Below the pieces are notes generated by a model. It saw nothing but the letters and a program-made list of their open reading frames with translations. It had not been told where the DNA came from and did no database searches. Shown piece by piece: positions 61,668-64,000 of a stretch of 64,000 bases of DNA. Source of the DNA: CADEDH01 sp039201605 (GTDB taxonomy: Bacteria > Actinomycetota > Acidimicrobiia > Acidimicrobiales > SZUA-35); NCBI GenBank assembly GCA_039201605.1, contig JBCCRO010000017.1:40325-104324 (forward strand). Reading direction: 5' to 3'. The stretch's first letter is position 1. Each line of letters begins with the position of its first letter. A program made the translations under genes and the position numbers.

Positions 61668-63034
61668 GGCGCCGCCTTGTCGAGCCCGGGGCGGAACACG
61701 GCGACCAGTTGGGCGCCGAAGCCGTCGGGGTAGTTGCGATTGAGGAGTCCGAGTTCGTCGACCTCGCGGTCGGCGGGCAGGAAGCGGGTGCCGAACAGGG
61801 CGTCCCACACGATCAGGTTGTTGCCGTAGTTGCCGTTGGACTCGGCGATGATCCGCGAGTGGTGCCAGCGGTGGAGCTCGGGGCCGCTGATCACCCAGTT
61901 GAGGGGGCCGAGGCGGACCCGGCAGTTCGAGTGTTGGAAGAAGCCGTTCACGGCGTAGAGGACGAAGTAGCCGGCCAGCACGTCCTCACCCACCCCCAGT
62001 ACGACGAAGGGCAGGGAGTCGAGAGCGAGCTGGCCCACCTTCTCCAGGGGGTGGAAGCGGCCGACGTTGAGCCAGTACAGACCCTGCGGCGAGTGGTGCA
62101 CGGCGTGGAACCGCCACAGCGGCGTCCAGGTGTGGCAGGCCCGGTGCAGCCAGTACCGCAGGAGGTCGCCGGTCACCAGCATCAGGGCGACCTGGGCCGC
62201 CACCGGCCACTCGTGGGGCCACCAACCCCGCAGCGGGGTGGCGTCGCCGACGAGGGCCGAGAGGCCGAACACCGCCGCCGCCGACACCAGGGTCGGCAGC
62301 AGCATCTGCACGCCGACCAGAAACACGGCGTCGTTGGCCACCGCCCGCCGATCGGGCCGCCAGGCTCGTCGATGGGGGCGGACCGTCTCCAGCACGGTGA
62401 TCGCCACCGCGGCCACGGCCGCGGCGCCGTAGGCGGCGACGGGGAGGGGGAGGCCACCGCCGAACCCGGCCGACAGGAGGCCGACGGCGGCGGCCATGAC
62501 CACCGGGTAGGTGATGACGTCGAGCAACCGGCCGGGACGTGGACGCCTCCGGGCGGTGGAGGCGACCGCCGGGACCGGCAGGGCCAGCGTCACGAGGAAC
62601 GCCGCCAGGCCCAGATGGAACAACGAGGGGATCGGAGCGTCGAACCAGCCATGCCCGTCGAGCACGGTGGTTCCCAGCACCAGGCGGGCCGCCATCACGG
62701 TGCCGTAGATCGAGCCGACGATGGCCGACATTCGCCGGGTCGGGGAGTCGGGGCCGAGGCGACCGTCGGCCACCCGCCGGATGAGGCCGACCTGGACGGT
62801 GAGGATCGCCGTCTGGCCCGCCACCAGCGCCGGGTAGGGGAGCGCCCCCGACTGCCAGGCGTCGAACGCCGGGAGCCATGCCACCTCGGCCACGGCCTGG
62901 ATCAGCTGGGCCGCCACCCGACCGGCGAACAGCGCCGTCAGCCCGATGAGGATCGGCAGTCGCCGATCGATGGCGGTGGTGGCGGGCCGACGGGCGTGGT
63001 CAGCGGCCGGGTCGGCACCGAGGTGTGCATCCAT
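61664..63034 (-). CDS. Sterol desaturase/fatty acid hydroxylase family membrane protein
   Basis: 456 residues from ATG 63034. N-terminal half of about six helices without clear match; C-terminal half with the di-iron His clusters RYWLHRACHTW (HxxxH), FHAVHHSP (HxxHH) and LHRWHHSR (HxxHH), plus NGFFQHSNCRV. Family members hydroxylate or desaturate lipids at a membrane di-iron site using O2. First gene of the three-gene GH3 operon. The 129-bp gap to cysH has no gene. Confidence 0.87.
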   Translation of the reverse strand: MDAHLGADPAADHARRPATTAIDRRLPILIGLTALFAGRVAAQLIQAVAEVAWLPAFDAWQSGALPYPALVAGQTAILTVQVGLIRRVADGRLGPDSPTRRMSAIVGSIYGTVMAARLVLGTTVLDGHGWFDAPIPSLFHLGLAAFLVTLALPVPAVASTARRRPRPGRLLDVITYPVVMAAAVGLLSAGFGGGLPLPVAAYGAAAVAAVAITVLETVRPHRRAWRPDRRAVANDAVFLVGVQMLLPTLVSAAAVFGLSALVGDATPLRGWWPHEWPVAAQVALMLVTGDLLRYWLHRACHTWTPLWRFHAVHHSPQGLYWLNVGRFHPLEKVGQLALDSLPFVVLGVGEDVLAGYFVLYAVNGFFQHSNCRVRLGPLNWVISGPELHRWHHSRIIAESNGNYGNNLIVWDALFGTRFLPADREVDELGLLNRNYPDGFGAQLVAVFRPGLDKAAP

Positions 63035-63163
63035 GGCGGTAGTGGACCATGGCCCCGGTCGTCGTGGACCTGGGGTTTGCCCCCAAATCGGCCTGGGGGG
63101 ACGCCCGCCGATGGGCGCCGTTGGCCGACCCGGCGGCTGCGGGCGCCGGTGGCCGCTCCCCAC

Positions 63164-63844
63164 TCAGAGGTGGAGACCGCACTCCGTCTTGGCCTGATCG
63201 GCCCATCGTCCGGCCCGCGCCCCGTCCGGCCCGTCCTGGTCGGTGACCGGCGAGGTGCAGGGCCGGCAGCCGATCGAGGGGAAGCCCCGGTCGAGCAGGG
63301 GGTTGACGATGACGTCGTGCCGCTCGATGTGAGCGGTCACCTCGTCGTCGGACCAGGCGACGAGCGGGTTGACCTTGATCAGGCCTCGCCGGTCGCGGGC
63401 GATCTGGGTGGCGTCGGCCCGATCGGGATGGTCGGCCCGACGGAGACCGCTGAGCCAGGCCCGCCGATCGGCCAGGGCGATCTCCAGCTGCTCGACCTTG
63501 TGGTCCGAGCAGCAGAAGCCCGCTCGACCCACCCCGGGCAGATGGCGCCACGGGGCCACGATCCGCAGCCGGGGGCGGTGGCGCTCGACGATGGCCATCA
63601 TCGTCTCGATCGTCTCGTTGAAGTGGAAGCCGGTGTCGATGAACACCACCTCGATCGTCGGGTCGACCCGCAGGGCGACGTCGACCAGCACGGCGTCTTG
63701 CCCCGAGCACAGGAGGCTGAGGTCCGACCCGAATCGGTCGACCGCCCAGGCCACGGCGTCGGCCGCAGGCAGGTCTCGGGTCGGCAACTCGCCAAGGGCG
63801 TCGGCGGCCGTCCTCGGGGAGGTGTCCGACGGTGTCGCGCTCAC
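63164..63844 (-). CDS. cysH: Adenylylsulfate (APS/PAPS) reductase, assimilatory
   Basis: 226 residues from GTG 63844. LLCSGQDAVLVDVALR is the altered PP-loop, then VVFIDTGFHFNETIETM. The Cys pairs GFCCSDHK and GCRPC are those that bind a [4Fe-4S] cluster in APS reductases (absent in strict PAPS reductases), and the C-terminal ECGLHL carries the catalytic Cys. Therefore reduces APS to sulfite. Overlaps the preceding reductase gene by 4 bp. Confidence 0.92.
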   Translation of the reverse strand: MSATPSDTSPRTAADALGELPTRDLPAADAVAWAVDRFGSDLSLLCSGQDAVLVDVALRVDPTIEVVFIDTGFHFNETIETMMAIVERHRPRLRIVAPWRHLPGVGRAGFCCSDHKVEQLEIALADRRAWLSGLRRADHPDRADATQIARDRRGLIKVNPLVAWSDDEVTAHIERHDVIVNPLLDRGFPSIGCRPCTSPVTDQDGPDGARAGRWADQAKTECGLHL

Positions 63845-64000
63845 CGGCCGACCCCGACGAACCGCTCGCGCTCCACCTCGACCCGTCCCGCCCGGCGACT
63901 GCGGGGCGACACCACCGGCAGGTGCTCGGCCAGGGAGACCACCCCACGTCGATCGGCCCAGTCGCCGAAGCCCTCGCCGAGCAGGCGATCGACCCGGTAG
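63841..64000 (-). CDS. C-terminus of probable sulfite/nitrite reductase (truncated by window edge)
   Basis: Only the last 52 codons are in the window, ending RRAGRVEVERERFVGVGR then TGA overlapping the cysH GTG. GEGFGDWADRRG resembles the tail of ferredoxin-type sulfite reductases (xGExFxxWxxR). The link to cysH, and siroheme genes cobA and Met8-like in the window, support sulfite reductase. The short fragment limits certainty. Confidence 0.55.
   Translation of the reverse strand, partial: YRVDRLLGEGFGDWADRRGVVSLAEHLPVVSPRSRRAGRVEVERERFVGVGR

Overview
The window is very GC-rich, with dense overlapping genes, frequent GTG starts and high-GC actinobacterial codon use. The gene set (GH3-type ligase, DUF6687, DUF1990, luciferase-domain and amino-acid-synthesis-family proteins, several GGDEF proteins, anaerobic-type corrin genes) suggests an actinobacterium, possibly class Acidimicrobiia. 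That assignment is inference from gene content; no rRNA or other marker is present. No tRNA, rRNA, CRISPR array, phage gene or transposase was seen.

Layout. 1-2.7 kb: two genes each broken by an apparent one-base deletion (alpha/beta hydrolase, VOC protein) around an intact EamA transporter. 2.7-13.9 kb: mixed metabolic and regulatory genes, including a histidine phosphatase, an ECF sigma factor/DGPF pair, a phytanoyl-CoA dioxygenase operon, a diguanylate cyclase, phosphofructokinase and an AraC regulator. 14-18.3 kb: a Ser/Thr kinase fused across a membrane to an amino-acid-binding domain, then a PAS histidine kinase. 18.5-27.5 kb: PTPS-like protein, acetyltransferase, alpha/beta hydrolase divergent from a LysR regulator with a palindromic operator, second LysR, amidohydrolase, serine-hydrolase lipoprotein, and a long hairpin element before a DUF418 membrane protein. 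27.7-34 kb: DoxX, a BMP-type binding lipoprotein paired with a GGDEF-EAL protein, a second dioxygenase and a dimethylformamidase-like protein. 34-41.4 kb: a candidate selenocysteine-containing carboxymuconolactone decarboxylase/AhpD-like protein, DUF6687, prolyl oligopeptidase, MerR with its operator, aldo/keto reductase, pyrF, DUF427 and VOC. 41.5-45.1 kb: two-component system with a YHYH lipoprotein. 45.2-56.3 kb: corrin-ring (cobalamin) biosynthesis in two minus-strand operons. 56.4-63 kb: ECF sigma factor with membrane protein, and an enolase-superfamily/GH3/fatty-acid-hydroxylase operon. 63.2-64 kb: assimilatory sulfate reduction (cysH and the end of a probable sulfite reductase).

How the genes work together. 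The corrin genes cover sirohydrochlorin formation and most ring methylations (cobA, a Met8-like dehydrogenase, cobI, cbiG-cobJ, cobM, cbiD, cobL, cobH, cbiA). CbiD plus CbiG indicates the early-cobalt (anaerobic) route. The C20-methyltransferase carries an N-terminal ribbon-helix-helix DNA-binding domain. The same three-box motif, with identical spacing, lies before this gene and before the cbiD operon, so the enzyme may regulate its own pathway. Two other systems link periplasmic ligand-binding domains to intracellular signalling (kinase-SBP fusion; BMP protein with GGDEF-EAL).

The strongest candidates for new biology are the TGA-containing CxxU protein with a SECIS-like hairpin, the RHH-CobI fusion with its operators, and the GH3/epimerase/hydroxylase operon.
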